The notes under the pieces were generated by a model. That model had not been told where the DNA came from. It saw only the letters and a list, made by a program, of their open reading frames with translations, and searched no databases. Source: Kocuria palustris (lineage in GTDB: Bacteria > Actinomycetota > Actinomycetes > Actinomycetales > Micrococcaceae). Taken from it: a DNA stretch of 64,000 nt. The first letter of the stretch is position 1. Every line of letters begins with the position of its first letter. Of the stretch, positions 16,642-26,000 are shown piece after piece. Where the stretch lies: NCBI RefSeq assembly GCF_007666205.1, contig NZ_VDOR01000006.1, positions 62,001-126,000 of the forward strand. Direction: 5' to 3'. The position numbers were made by a program, and so were the translations under genes.

Positions 16642-17961
16642 ATGACCGTCTCAGCAGAGCTCTTCGAGCGATCCCGCCGCGTGATCCCCGGAGGGGTGAA
16701 CTCGCCCGTGCGGGCGTTCGCCTCCGTCGGGGGGACCCCGCCGTACATCTCCGCGGCGCGCGGTCCCTACCTGACCGATGCGGACGGCCGCGAGTACGTG
16801 GACCTGGTCGGGTCGTGGGGCCCCGCCCTCGTCGGCCACGCCCACCCCGTCGTGCTCGAGGCCGTGCACGCCGCCGTGGAGAAGGGCCTGTCCTTCGGCG
16901 CCTCCACCGTGGGCGAGACCGAGCTGGCGGAGCACATCGTCCAGCGCGTCGCCGCCCTGGACGAGATCCGCATGGTCTCGACCGGGACCGAGGCCACCAT
17001 GACGGCCCTGCGCCTGGCGCGCGGGGCGACCGGGCGCGATCTCGTCATCAAGTTCGCCGGCTGCTACCACGGCCACGTGGACTCGCTGCTCTCCGAGGCC
17101 GGCTCCGGCGTCGCCACGCTCTCCCTGCCCGGCTCGGCCGGCGTCACCGCGGCCACCGCTGCCGAGACGCTCGTGCTGCCCTACAACGACCTCGACGCGG
17201 TGCGCGCCGCCTTCGCCGAGCACGAGGGGCGCATCGCCGCCGTGATCACGGAGGCCTCGCCCGCCAACATGGGCGTCGTCCCGCCGGAGCCCGGCTTCAA
17301 CGCCGGCCTCCGGGAGATCACGCGGGAGAACGGCGCCCTGATGATCTTCGACGAGGTGCTCACCGGCTTCCGCGTGGACCCCGCCGGCTACTGGGGCCTG
17401 ACGGCCCCGGGGGAGGGCGGCTGGGAGCCCGACATCTTCACGTTCGGCAAGGTTATCGGCGGCGGCATGCCCGTCGCGGCGCTCGGCGGGCGCCGGGAGA
17501 TCATGGAGCAGCTGGCTCCCACGGGCCCCGTCTACCAGGCCGGGACGCTGTCCGGGAACCCGGTGGCCATGGCCGCGGGCCTGGCCACCCTCCGGCTGGC
17601 GGACGACGACTGCTACCGGACCATCGACCGCCTCTCCGAGCAGCTGCGCGCCGAGGTCTCCTCCGCCCTGTCGGCCGCCGGCGTGAACCACTCGATCCAG
17701 AGCGCGGGATCGCTGTTCTCGGTCGCGTTCGGGACGCAGGACCGCGCCGTGCGCTCGTACGACGACGCGAAGGGCCAGGAGGTCTTCCGCTGGGCCCCGT
17801 TCTTCCACGCGATGCTCGACCAGGGCGTCTATCTGCCGCCGTCGGTCTTCGAGGCGTGGTTCCTCTCGGCCTCCCACGACGAGTCGGCGATGGAGCGCAT
17901 CGTCGACGCGCTGCCGAAGGCCGCCGAGGCCGCAGCGCAGGCCCGCCCGGACCAGGGCTGA
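16642..17961 (+). CDS. hemL: Glutamate-1-semialdehyde 2,1-aminomutase
   Basis: 439-residue PLP enzyme that converts glutamate-1-semialdehyde to 5-aminolevulinate, the step after Hem[17 protein letters not shown] at residues 10-25 is the GSA-aminomutase-specific N-terminal signature that separates it from ornithine and acetylornithine aminotransferases. The PLP Lys is in [16 protein letters not shown] near residue 273, with the cofactor Asp in [18 protein letters not shown] lies 5-11 bases before the ATG. It is the last gene of the haem run, followed by a strong bidirectional terminator. Confidence 0.96.
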   Translation: MTVSAELFERSRRVIPGGVNSPVRAFASVGGTPPYISAARGPYLTDADGREYVDLVGSWGPALVGHAHPVVLEAVHAAVEKGLSFGASTVGETELAEHIVQRVAALDEIRMVSTGTEATMTALRLARGATGRDLVIKFAGCYHGHVDSLLSEAGSGVATLSLPGSAGVTAATAAETLVLPYNDLDAVRAAFAEHEGRIAAVITEASPANMGVVPPEPGFNAGLREITRENGALMIFDEVLTGFRVDPAGYWGLTAPGEGGWEPDIFTFGKVIGGGMPVAALGGRREIMEQLAPTGPVYQAGTLSGNPVAMAAGLATLRLADDDCYRTIDRLSEQLRAEVSSALSAAGVNHSIQSAGSLFSVAFGTQDRAVRSYDDAKGQEVFRWAPFFHAMLDQGVYLPPSVFEAWFLSASHDESAMERIVDALPKAAEAAAQARPDQG

Positions 17962-18057
17962 GGCGCGCCGGCGGGAGGGGCCGACCGCCCTTCCCGCCCG
18001 GCCGCCCCGTGCGCGCCGCTGCGAGCCCTCTGCCGGGCGCCGGGAGGCCGGATCGCA

Positions 18058-18105
18058 GAAGCGCCCCCGGGTCGGCAGCAGCTGCGGCCGATCCGGGGGC
18101 GCTTC
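18058..18105. terminator. Bidirectional terminator between hemL and csbD
   Basis: GAAGCGCCCCCGG...CGGC pairs with GCCG...CCGGGGGCGCTTC (18058-18105), about 18 bp with one GT/AT mismatch pair and a ~10-nt loop. It is symmetric and placed between two convergent genes, with TTC/GAA at its ends. It should serve both strands. Confidence 0.7.
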
Positions 18106-18126
18106 GTCGTGGGAGCGCGCGGGCTC

Positions 18127-18321
18127 TCAGTTCTTGTCGTTGCCCAGGACGTTGTCCTTGGCGTCCTTCAGGTTCTCGCCGGCCTGCTTGAGCCCGGAGC
18201 TCGACTCCTGCTGCTCGCCGGCGCCCTTGAGGCGCTCGTCGCCGGTCGCGTCGCCGAGCTTCTGCTTGGCCTGGCCCGAGGCCTCCTGGGCCTTGTTGCT
18301 GATCTTGTCACCGAGTCCCAT
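18127..18321 (-). CDS. CsbD family stress protein
   Basis: 64-residue, highly charged, Lys/Glu/Gly-rich protein with no hydrophobic core. The MGLGDKISNKAQEASGQAKQ start and the KLGDATGDERLKGAG segment are characteristic of the CsbD family (general-stress-induced in Bacillus; molecular function unknown). The ATG is preceded by AGGAGG. A hairpin (18344-18359) lies just upstream of the ribosome site. It may share a transcript with the exonuclease gene upstream, or use the TAGGCT box at 18377-18372. Confidence 0.88.
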   Translation of the reverse strand: MGLGDKISNKAQEASGQAKQKLGDATGDERLKGAGEQQESSSGLKQAGENLKDAKDNVLGNDKN

Positions 18322-18343
18322 GGGAACCTCCTGTGCTCAGATG

Positions 18344-18359
18344 CCGACCGGAAGGTCGG
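18344..18359 (-). other. Tetraloop hairpin in the csbD leader
   Basis: CCGACC-GGAA-GGTCGG, a perfect 6-bp stem 22 bases from the csbD start codon and next to its AGGAGG site. It could be the end of the exonuclease transcript or a translational control element. Confidence 0.35.
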
Positions 18360-18371
18360 CGCGGGACCATC

Positions 18372-18377
18372 AGCCTA
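18372..18377 (-). promoter_or_regulatory. Candidate -10 box of csbD
   Basis: TAGGCT on the minus strand, 50 bases before the csbD start. No matching -35; a GGAAC motif about 15 bases further upstream could instead point to an alternative sigma factor. Confidence 0.3.
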
Positions 18378-18480
18378 CGTGACGGTCCGTTCCGCCCCGC
18401 AACCCTCGGTGCGGCTGCGGGGGACCCCGGAGGCGGCGTTCAGCGGACTCCCAGCCTGCTGCGTCCGGAGCCGGGGCGGC

Positions 18481-19377
18481 TCATCCGTCCAGGTCGCGCA
18501 CGGGCCACGTGCCGTCGATGACGATCGACGGATCCTGCTTCCGCTCGCGCAGGAAGGCCTGGAAGTCGGCGGCCTGCTCCCGGGACCATCGGACCTGCGC
18601 CTCGTGGATCTGCGCCGGGCTCAGGTGCAGCTCGTCGAACTCGTCGGCCAGGCGGCGGGCCACCTGCTCGGCCGCCAGCGCATCGGCGCCCGAGGTGTGG
18701 GCCTCGGACAGGACGACGCCGTAGGCCTCGGACAGCGCCACGAGCGTGCGCTTGCCGCGCCACCGCACACGGACGTGCTTGTGCATGACGTAGGGGTCGA
18801 GCACGGGGAAGGCTCGGGGCGCCTCGAGGCCATGCCGCCGGGCCTCCGCCGCCAGGACGGTGAAGTCGTACGAGGCGTTGAACGCCATGACGGGGATGCC
18901 CCGGCCCATCAGCTGCGCGACGGCGGCGACGATCTCCGGGACGACCTCCGAGGCGGGCCGGCCCTGCTCGCGGGCCTGCTCGGTCGTGATGCCGTGGACG
19001 GCGGCCGCGCCCTCGGGGATCTCGATGCCGGGGTCCGCCAGCCAGTCCCAGCGCCGGGAGACGGTCCCGTCGGGCTCGATCAGCAGCAGCGCGGCGGTCA
19101 CGATGCGGCACTGCTCGGCGTCCTTGCCGGTGGTCTCGAGGTCGAAGGCGGCCCGGGGAAGCTGCGGCCAGGGGAGGCCGGCGGCGACCTGGGGCTGCTC
19201 GGCGCCCGCGGCTCGGCCCTCGCCCCCGGGGTCGGCGCGGGCCTCGGTCTCCTCGGCGCCGAAGAGCGGCAGCTGCTCCGCGGTCTCGGCGCCGCCCCGG
19301 GCCTCGGCCTCGGGGGCGCCGTCCGGCGGGGTCGGGAGGTCGAAGAGCGGATCGGTCCGGTCGGGTCGGCTGGTCAT
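18481..19377 (-). CDS. DnaQ-like (DEDDh) 3'-5' exonuclease
   Basis: 298 residues. A ~75-residue acidic, low-complexity N-terminal region precedes an RNase T/DnaQ exonuclease domain. The catalytic residues are visible: Asp/Glu in FDLETTGK (about 78-85), Asp in NASYDFTVLAAE (near 170) and the His...Asp pair in HTSGADALAAE (near 226). The most likely role is a single-strand exonuclease or proofreading-type subunit acting in DNA repair. Annotators often call it a DNA polymerase III epsilon homologue. The ATG at 19377 is preceded by a leaderless-type TACCGT box. It is divergent from adnA, sharing a 99-bp promoter region. Confidence 0.85.
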   Translation of the reverse strand: MTSRPDRTDPLFDLPTPPDGAPEAEARGGAETAEQLPLFGAEETEARADPGGEGRAAGAEQPQVAAGLPWPQLPRAAFDLETTGKDAEQCRIVTAALLLIEPDGTVSRRWDWLADPGIEIPEGAAAVHGITTEQAREQGRPASEVVPEIVAAVAQLMGRGIPVMAFNASYDFTVLAAEARRHGLEAPRAFPVLDPYVMHKHVRVRWRGKRTLVALSEAYGVVLSEAHTSGADALAAEQVARRLADEFDELHLSPAQIHEAQVRWSREQAADFQAFLRERKQDPSIVIDGTWPVRDLDG

Positions 19378-19390
19378 GCCGCTCACGGTA
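19378..19390 (-). promoter_or_regulatory. Leaderless-type -10 box of the exonuclease gene
   Basis: TACCGT (19390 to 19385), seven bases, then the ATG at 19377 on the minus strand. No Shine-Dalgarno. Confidence 0.5.
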
Positions 19391-19464
19391 CGGAGGCGCT
19401 CCGACAGCACGGGGTGCCGCGTCACGGCCCGGTCGCCGGGGCTTGTGCTGTCGGAGACCTGTGG

Positions 19465-19476
19465 TGCGATGTCGGC
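19465..19476 (+). promoter_or_regulatory. Leaderless-type -10 box of adnA
   Basis: TGCGAT (19465-19470), six bases, then ATG at 19477. Weak match to TANNNT, but the spacing is identical to other genes in the window. Confidence 0.4.
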
Positions 19477-22400
19477 ATGCCCGAGCAGACGTCTCCGCAG
19501 CCCCCCGAGCCCGTCGTCGATCTCGCCCCGGCCAGGTCGGGCTGGCGGATCGTCCCCGCCCGGACCGGCTCGCTCGCCCTGCCCCCGCTGTCGGAGCTCG
19601 ACCCTCGCCAGCGGGAGATCGCCCAGCTCGGACCGGGCAGCGGCCCGCGGTTCGTGCTCGGGGCGCCGGGGACCGGGCGCACCACCGCCCTGCTCGCGCT
19701 GGCCGCCCGTCAGCTGCGGGAGGGCCTGCCGGCCGACCGGCTGCTCGTGCTGAGCCCCTCGCGCGCCTCCGCGGCCCGGGCCCGGGACGCGCTCACCGCC
19801 ACCGCGGCCACCACCATGTCGTCGCCGCCCGTGCGCGCGTGGCAGGCCTACGCCTTCGACCTGCTGCGCCGTGCGCAGGCCGAGGGGCTGCTGCCGGGCG
19901 TCTCGGAGGCGCCCCAGCTGATGTCCGGCCCCGAGCAGGACGTGCTCATCAAGGAGCTGCTGGACGGGCACCGGCGCGGTCACGGCGCGGCCGTGGTGTG
20001 GCCGCCCGATCTCTCGGAGGCCGTGGGAACCCGCGGCTTCCGGCACGAGATCCGGGACCTCTTCGACCGCGTCTCCGAGCACGGGCTGAGCCCGGATGGC
20101 CTCGAGGAGCTCGGCCGGAGCATGGACCGCCCGGACTGGGTCGCGGCGGCCGCCCTGCGCCGCGAGTACCTGCGGGTGCGCCGCCTGCGGATGCCGGAGG
20201 CCTTCGACCCCGCCGGCCTGGTGAGCGAGGCCAGCCGCGTCCTGGAGGCGCACCCGGACTTCCGGGACAGGGAGCAGCAGCGCCTCGAGCTGGTGGTCGC
20301 GGACGACCTGCAGGAGGCGACGCCGTCGATCCACCGGTTGCTGGAGGTGCTGTGCCGGGGACGGGACGTCGTGGTCGCGGCCTCTCCGGACACCGTGGTC
20401 CAGGGCTTCCGCGGGGCCCGCCCCGACCTCCTGCGCGGACTGGAGGACCGGCTGGGCACCGCGCAGCGCCCCGTGGGACGGCATGTGCTCGGCACCGGGC
20501 ACCGCATGCCGGCGGGCGTCCAGCTCGCGTGGCAGCGCACCGCCGAGCGCATCCCGGCGATCGGCGGCGCCCGGGACGCCCGGCGCCCGGCCCCGGCTGC
20601 CCCGTGGCCTGCGCAGCCCCCTGTCGAGCCGAGCGCGGCGCCGGCGGCCGGGGCCCAGGAGGATGCGGCGTCGTCGACCGTCGCCGCATCGCCGCGCCCG
20701 CGGGCCGCGATCCTGGCCTCGGCCTCCCAGGAGGCCCGGTGGATCGGGCACGCCGTCCTGCAGCGGCATCTGCTGGAGGACGTCCCCCTGCAGGACATGG
20801 CGGTGGTCGTGCGCTCGAGCGACCGCCTCCAGTCGCTGGAGCGGCATCTCACGGCCCTCGGAATCCCCGTGACCACCTCGGCGGCCGAGACCCCTGTGCG
20901 GGACGAGTCCGCGGTCAAGCCGCTGCTGGCGGCCCTGCGCCTGATCGTCGCCGAGCGCGCGGAGGCCGCCCAGGAGGATGCGGAGGCGCGGACGGGCGGG
21001 GCTCCGGGAGCCGCCGCGCCGCTGGAGGCCGAGGAGGCCGTCGAGCTGCTGAGCTCGCGGATCGGCGGGGCCTCGGCCATGGATCTGCGGCGGCTGCGCC
21101 AGCGGCTGCGCGCCCACGAGCTGCGCTCGGGCGGGGGCCGCAGCTCGGACCGGCTGCTCGTCGAGGCCCTGCTCGATCCCACGGTCATGGAGGACGCCGG
21201 CGTCCGCGCCGCCCCGGCTCGCCGCGTCTCCCGCATGCTCCAGGCCGGGCGCACGGCGCTGCGTGCCGAGAGCGCCACCGCGGAGACCGTGCTGTGGGCG
21301 CTGTGGGAGGCCTCGGGCGTCGCCGGGCGATGGCAGCGCGCAGCCCTGGCCGGGGGCCCCGAGGGGCAGCGCGCCGACCGCGACCTCGACGCGGTCGTGG
21401 CCCTCTTCGGCACCGCGGAGCGCTTCGTGGACCACCGCCCCGGGGCGGGGCCGCAGGAGTTCCTCGACTTCCTGGAGCACCAGGACCTGCCCATGGACAC
21501 GCTCGCCGCGCGCGCCCCCGCGGGGGACTCGGTGGAGATCATGACGCCGGCCACCGCGGCCGGCCGCGGCTGGCCCGTCGTGTTCATCGCCGGGGTGCAG
21601 GACGGCCGGTGGCCCAACACCACGCTGCGCGGACAGCTCCTGGGGGCGCAGCTGCTCTCGGAGGCCGTCGAGCTCGGTCCGCAGACCGCGGCGCGGTCCA
21701 GCCCCGCCGCCCGGCTCGCCGAGGTCCGCCACGACGAGCTGCGCCAGTTCGCCACGGCGGTCTCCCGCTGCTCCCGGGAGCTGATCGTCACTGCCGTCTC
21801 CGGGCCGGACGACGAGCCCTCGGAGTTCGTCGACCTGGTGGACCCATGGGACCCCGCGGTGCATCCCGAGGCCGCCGATGCGGCCCGTCCGGTCCTCGCC
21901 GCTCCGCGACCGCCCACGCTGCGTGCGCTCACGGCCGAGCTCAGGTCCGCGCTGACCCGGGACTCGCAGCCACCGGCCCGTCGCCGCGCGGCCGCCGGTC
22001 TGCTGCACCGCTTCGCGGCGTCGCCGGAGTCGGTGCCCGGCGCCTCCCCGGACACGTGGTGGGGGCTGCTGCCCCTGTCCTCCACCCAGGAGGTCCTGGA
22101 CCCGGAGCAGCCCGTGCCGCTGTCGCCGTCGCGCATCGAGACGATCCAGCGCTCGCCGCTGGACTGGTACGTCTCCACGGCCCGGGCGGAGGAGGCCTCG
22201 GATGCCTCCCGCTCCGTCGGGACGCTGGTCCATGCGATCGCGGAGGAGCACCCCGAGGACACGGGCGACCAGCTCGTCGCCGAGCTCGACCGGCGGTGGA
22301 GGGAGCTCGGCCTGCCGGACACGTGGGAGTCCGACCTGCTGAAGGAGCGCGCCGAGACCATGGTCCGGCGCTTCGCGGAGTACGTGATCGCGGCGCGCAA

Positions 22401-22977
22401 GGACGAGCACCGGCGGCTGGTGCTCGTCGAGGGCGGATTCGAGGTCCTCATCCACGGCAGAGCCCGCGATGCCCTGCTGCGCGGGCGGGTGGACCGGCTG
22501 GAGATCGATGCCCAGGGTCGCTACGTCGTGGTCGACCTGAAGACCGGTCGCAGCGCTCCTGCCGGCAAGGACCTGCCGGATCACCCGCAGCTGCTGGCCT
22601 ATCAGACCGCGCTCGCAGCCGGCGCCGGCGACGCCATGGCCCGGAGGCAGGACCGGGGCCATGACTCCGAGGACCAGCCGGAGGCGGAGGCCCCCCTGGT
22701 GCTGCCGGAAGGTCCCCTGCGGCATCTGCCCGGCGGAGCGCTGCTCGTCCAGCTCGGGAAGGACACCGCCAAGGTCAGCACGCAGCTCCAGGACGGGCTG
22801 GGCGTCGAGGACGGGGACCGGGTCAGGGAGCTCGTCACGGCCGCGGCGGACCTCGTGGCGGGCGACCGCTTCCTGGCCGGGCACGCGGCCGGATCCGGGG
22901 GGAGGTTCGGCGGCCTCGGTTGCCGCATCCCCGAGATCTGTCCCCTGTGCGCCGAAGGGCGGCAGGTGACCGAGTGA
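19477..22977 (+). CDS. adnA: AdnA-like subunit of the double-strand-break resecting helicase-nuclease
   Basis: 1166 residues. UvrD-like motor domain followed by a C-terminal PD-(D/E)XK nuclease. The motor looks degenerate: Walker A reads GAPGTGRTTAL (about 61-71) with Arg in place of the catalytic Lys, and Walker B reads VVADDLQEA (near 272) instead of DExQ. The nuclease site is intact: GRVDRLEID, VVDLKTGRS and a YQTALAA helix (about 1003-1040). Of the four Cys that hold the Fe-S cluster in AddB-type nucleases, the first position is Ser (RSPLDW near 892) and only a C-X5-C-X2-C run remains at the C-terminus. Pairs with the adnB gene 59 bp downstream. In mycobacteria AdnA is the nuclease-bearing, non-lead motor subunit, which fits. 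Confidence 0.87.
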   Translation: MPEQTSPQPPEPVVDLAPARSGWRIVPARTGSLALPPLSELDPRQREIAQLGPGSGPRFVLGAPGTGRTTALLALAARQLREGLPADRLLVLSPSRASAARARDALTATAATTMSSPPVRAWQAYAFDLLRRAQAEGLLPGVSEAPQLMSGPEQDVLIKELLDGHRRGHGAAVVWPPDLSEAVGTRGFRHEIRDLFDRVSEHGLSPDGLEELGRSMDRPDWVAAAALRREYLRVRRLRMPEAFDPAGLVSEASRVLEAHPDFRDREQQRLELVVADDLQEATPSIHRLLEVLCRGRDVVVAASPDTVVQGFRGARPDLLRGLEDRLGTAQRPVGRHVLGTGHRMPAGVQLAWQRTAERIPAIGGARDARRPAPAAPWPAQPPVEPSAAPAAGAQEDAASSTVAASPRPRAAILASASQEARWIGHAVLQRHLLEDVPLQDMAVVVRSSDRLQSLERHLTALGIPVTTSAAETPVRDESAVKPLLAALRLIVAERAEAAQEDAEARTGGAPGAAAPLEAEEAVELLSSRIGGASAMDLRRLRQRLRAHELRSGGGRSSDRLLVEALLDPTVMEDAGVRAAPARRVSRMLQAGRTALRAESATAETVLWALWEASGVAGRWQRAALAGGPEGQRADRDLDAVVALFGTAERFVDHRPGAGPQEFLDFLEHQDLPMDTLAARAPAGDSVEIMTPATAAGRGWPVVFIAGVQDGRWPNTTLRGQLLGAQLLSEAVELGPQTAARSSPAARLAEVRHDELRQFATAVSRCSRELIVTAVSGPDDEPSEFVDLVDPWDPAVHPEAADAARPVLAAPRPPTLRALTAELRSALTRDSQPPARRRAAAGLLHRFAASPESVPGASPDTWWGLLPLSSTQEVLDPEQPVPLSPSRIETIQRSPLDWYVSTARAEEASDASRSVGTLVHAIAEEHPEDTGDQLVAELDRRWRELGLPDTWESDLLKERAETMVRRFAEYVIAARKDEHRRLVLVEGGFEVLIHGRARDALLRGRVDRLEIDAQGRYVVVDLKTGRSAPAGKDLPDHPQLLAYQTALAAGAGDAMARRQDRGHDSEDQPEAEAPLVLPEGPLRHLPGGALLVQLGKDTAKVSTQLQDGLGVEDGDRVRELVTAAADLVAGDRFLAGHAAGSGGRFGGLGCRIPEICPLCAEGRQVTE

Positions 22978-23036
22978 GCGCCTCCCGCCCCCATCAGCCG
23001 AATCCGCCGACCGCCCACCGCACCCAGGAGCCCCGC

Positions 23037-26000
23037 ATGGCCCATGACGCACCGCAGGACGCCGAGCATCCGCATTTCGGCGTCGAGCCGCGCTGGAGCG
23101 CGGCCGAGCTCGCCCTGGCCCTGGGCGGCAACGTGCCCACCGAGCAGCAGCAGGAGGTGATCGAGGCCCCGCTGAGTCCGCGACTGGTGGTCGCCGGCGC
23201 GGGGTCCGGCAAGACGGCCACCATGGTGGACCGCGTGGTCTGGCTCGTCGCCAACGGCATCGTGCGCGCGGATCAGGTGCTCGGCGTGACGTTCACCCGC
23301 AAGGCCGCCGGAGAGCTGCGCGATCGCGTCCGCGGCCGGCTCGGCGTCCTGAGGGCCAAGGGGCTCGTCGTCGATCCGCACGGGGCGCACGACCGCGGTG
23401 CGCGGCCCGGCGAGCCGGAGGACCGAGCCGACGCAGCGGACGGGAGCGCTCGGACGGACGGCGGCGAGGACCCGATCGCGACCGTGCTCGAGCCCACCGT
23501 GCTGACCTATCACTCCTACGCGAGCACGCTCGTGCGGACCTACGGCCTGCGGATCGGCGTCGAGCCGGAGACGGCGCTGCTCGGACAGGCGCAGGCCTGG
23601 CAGATGGCCTCGCGCGTGGTCGAGTCGTGGGACGGGCCGGTCCCGCCGGACTTCAAGCTCTCCACGGCCACCCAGCAGGTGCTGGCCCTGTCCTCCGGTG
23701 CGGCCGAGCACCTGCTGGAGATGGACACGATCCGGGAGTACAGCGAGCGCCTGGGGCACCGGATGCTCGAGACGCCGGCTCGCCCGGGAAGCCGGAAGAA
23801 GAGGATCACCAAGGAGCAGACGGCCACGGCCGAGCGCCTGCTGCGCACGGGCGTCCTGTGCGGGATGGCCCAGCGGTACCAGCAGGCCAAGCAGGACGCC
23901 GAGGTCATGGACTTCGGGGATCTGCTGGCCCGCGCGGCGCGGATCGCCGCGGAGGATCGCACGTGCGCCGCCGCCGAGCGCGAGCGCTTCCGCGTCGTGC
24001 TGCTCGACGAGTTCCAGGACACCTCCCACGCGCAGATGGAGATCTTCGCCCGCCTCTACGGGCGGGGCCACTCCGTGATGGCCGTCGGGGATCCGCAGCA
24101 GTCCATCTACGGCTTCCGGGGGGCCTCGGCGGGGCAGCTGTTCGGGTTCGCCGAGCACTTCCCGGCGCCGGGGGATCCGGACGACGCCGTGTCCTTCCTC
24201 ACCACCGCGTGGCGCAACGACGTCGCGATCCTCGATGCCGCGAACCACATCGCCGGGCCCCTGCGCACACCGCCGCCGTGGGCCGATGGCGGGTCGGGGC
24301 GGGGACTGACGGAGGTCCCGGGGCTGGAGCCCCGCCCAGGTGCGCCGCGCGGCACCGTGCAGATCACCGGGCACCGGACCGACCAGGAGGAGGCCGCGGC
24401 GATCGCCGACGCCGTGCTGACCGCGCGGTCCGAGGCGCCGGCCGACCGGCCCCTGCCCACCACCGCCGTCCTGTGCCGCCGCAGGGCCCAGTTCGAGGCC
24501 GTGCGCCGCGAGCTGGAGGCCCGGGACATCCCCGTCGAGGTCGTGGGCATCGGCGGCCTGCTGCAGGTCCCGGAGGTCGTCGACGTCGTCGCCACGCTGC
24601 GGGTGCTGACGGACCCGGGGCGCTCGGACTCCCTGGCCCGGCTGCTGACCGGCGCGCGCTGGCGGATCGGGGCCCGGGACCTCGTGGCGCTGGGCGACTG
24701 GGCCGGGCACCTCGAGCGCCGACGCACGGCGGCCGCCGACATGGGCCTGATCGAGGCCGTCGACGAGGCGGGGGACCCGGACACGGCCGCCGCCGGGCTG
24801 CGCCGGGACGAGGACGCCGGTCCGGCCGCGGACCCGGACGAGGTGCTGATCGAGCCGGACATGGTCGATGCCGCCTCCCTCGTGGAGGCCGTCGAGACGC
24901 TCCCGCGCCCCGGCTGGGTCTCGGGGGCCGGACGCAGCCTCACGGAGGTCGGGCGGCAGCGGCTCGTCGCGTTCGCCGAGGAGCTGGCCGAGCTGCGCAC
25001 CTGGCTGTCCGAGGACCTCCCCACCGTCATCTCGGTCATCGAGCGGACCCTGGGCCTGGACATCGAGATCGCCGCACGCCCCGGCGCCCGCGCGGAGCAG
25101 GGCCGCCGGGACCTGGACGCCTTCCTGGACCTGGCCGCCTCCTTCACCTCGACCAGCGGGGCCCAGGACGCCGGGTCGTTCCTCGCCTGGCTCGACGTGG
25201 CCGCCCAGGAGGAGAAGCTGGACACCGCGCCGCCCGAGCCCGCACCGGGGGCCGTCCAGCTGCTGACCGTCCACGCCTCCAAGGGCCTCGAATGGGATCA
25301 CGTGCATGTCCCGGGCATGAATCAGGGGCACTTCCCCTCGACCCGGGACTCCCGCTGGACCAAGAGCGCCTCGGACGTCCCGTGGCCCCTGCGCGGCGAC
25401 CGGGACTTCCTGCCGCAGTGGAGCGAGGACACCTCGGATCTGGAGGCGCTGCCCGCGTCGCTCGCGCTGTTCGAGGAGGACGCCGCCCAGCACGCGGAAG
25501 CCGAGGAGCGGCGTCTGGCCTACGTGGCCTTCACCCGCGCCAGGACGCATCTGCATCTGTCCTCGACGGCGTTCTCCGGCACGGCGGCCTCGCGCCTCGT
25601 GCCGTCCCGGTTCCTGCTGGAGCTGCTGCCCCTGACCGGCGAACGGGGCCTGGAGATCGCGCGGGAGGCGGCGCAGGACAAGGCCTTCGAGGCATCGCCC
25701 GTCACGCTGCCCCAGGACGGGGAGGCGACCCCCGTCGAGGGGATCGACCTGGCCGGCTGGGTCGAGGTGGGCCCCGAGGAGGCCAACCCGGAGACGTCAC
25801 GGCGCCTCTGGGCCCTGTGGCCGTACGACCCTCTCGAGGGCCCGGAGATCACCGAGACCCGCGGCGACGGGGAGCGCCGGCCGTCGGCGCCGTCGGCGGA
25901 CCCGTCGCAGGACACCGCGGAGCAGCAGCGGGAGGTGCGTCCGCCGGCTCGCGCGGGCCGCCGCCGCGCGGTCGAGGCCGCTGCCGAGCTGGTCCGGCGC

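Noticed and set aside
18481-23052. Very long open frame on the minus strand across adnA (about 1500 codons)
   Set aside because: It is a GC-bias shadow: the adnA frame has intact nuclease motifs. Only the last part (18481-19377) is a real gene, the exonuclease.
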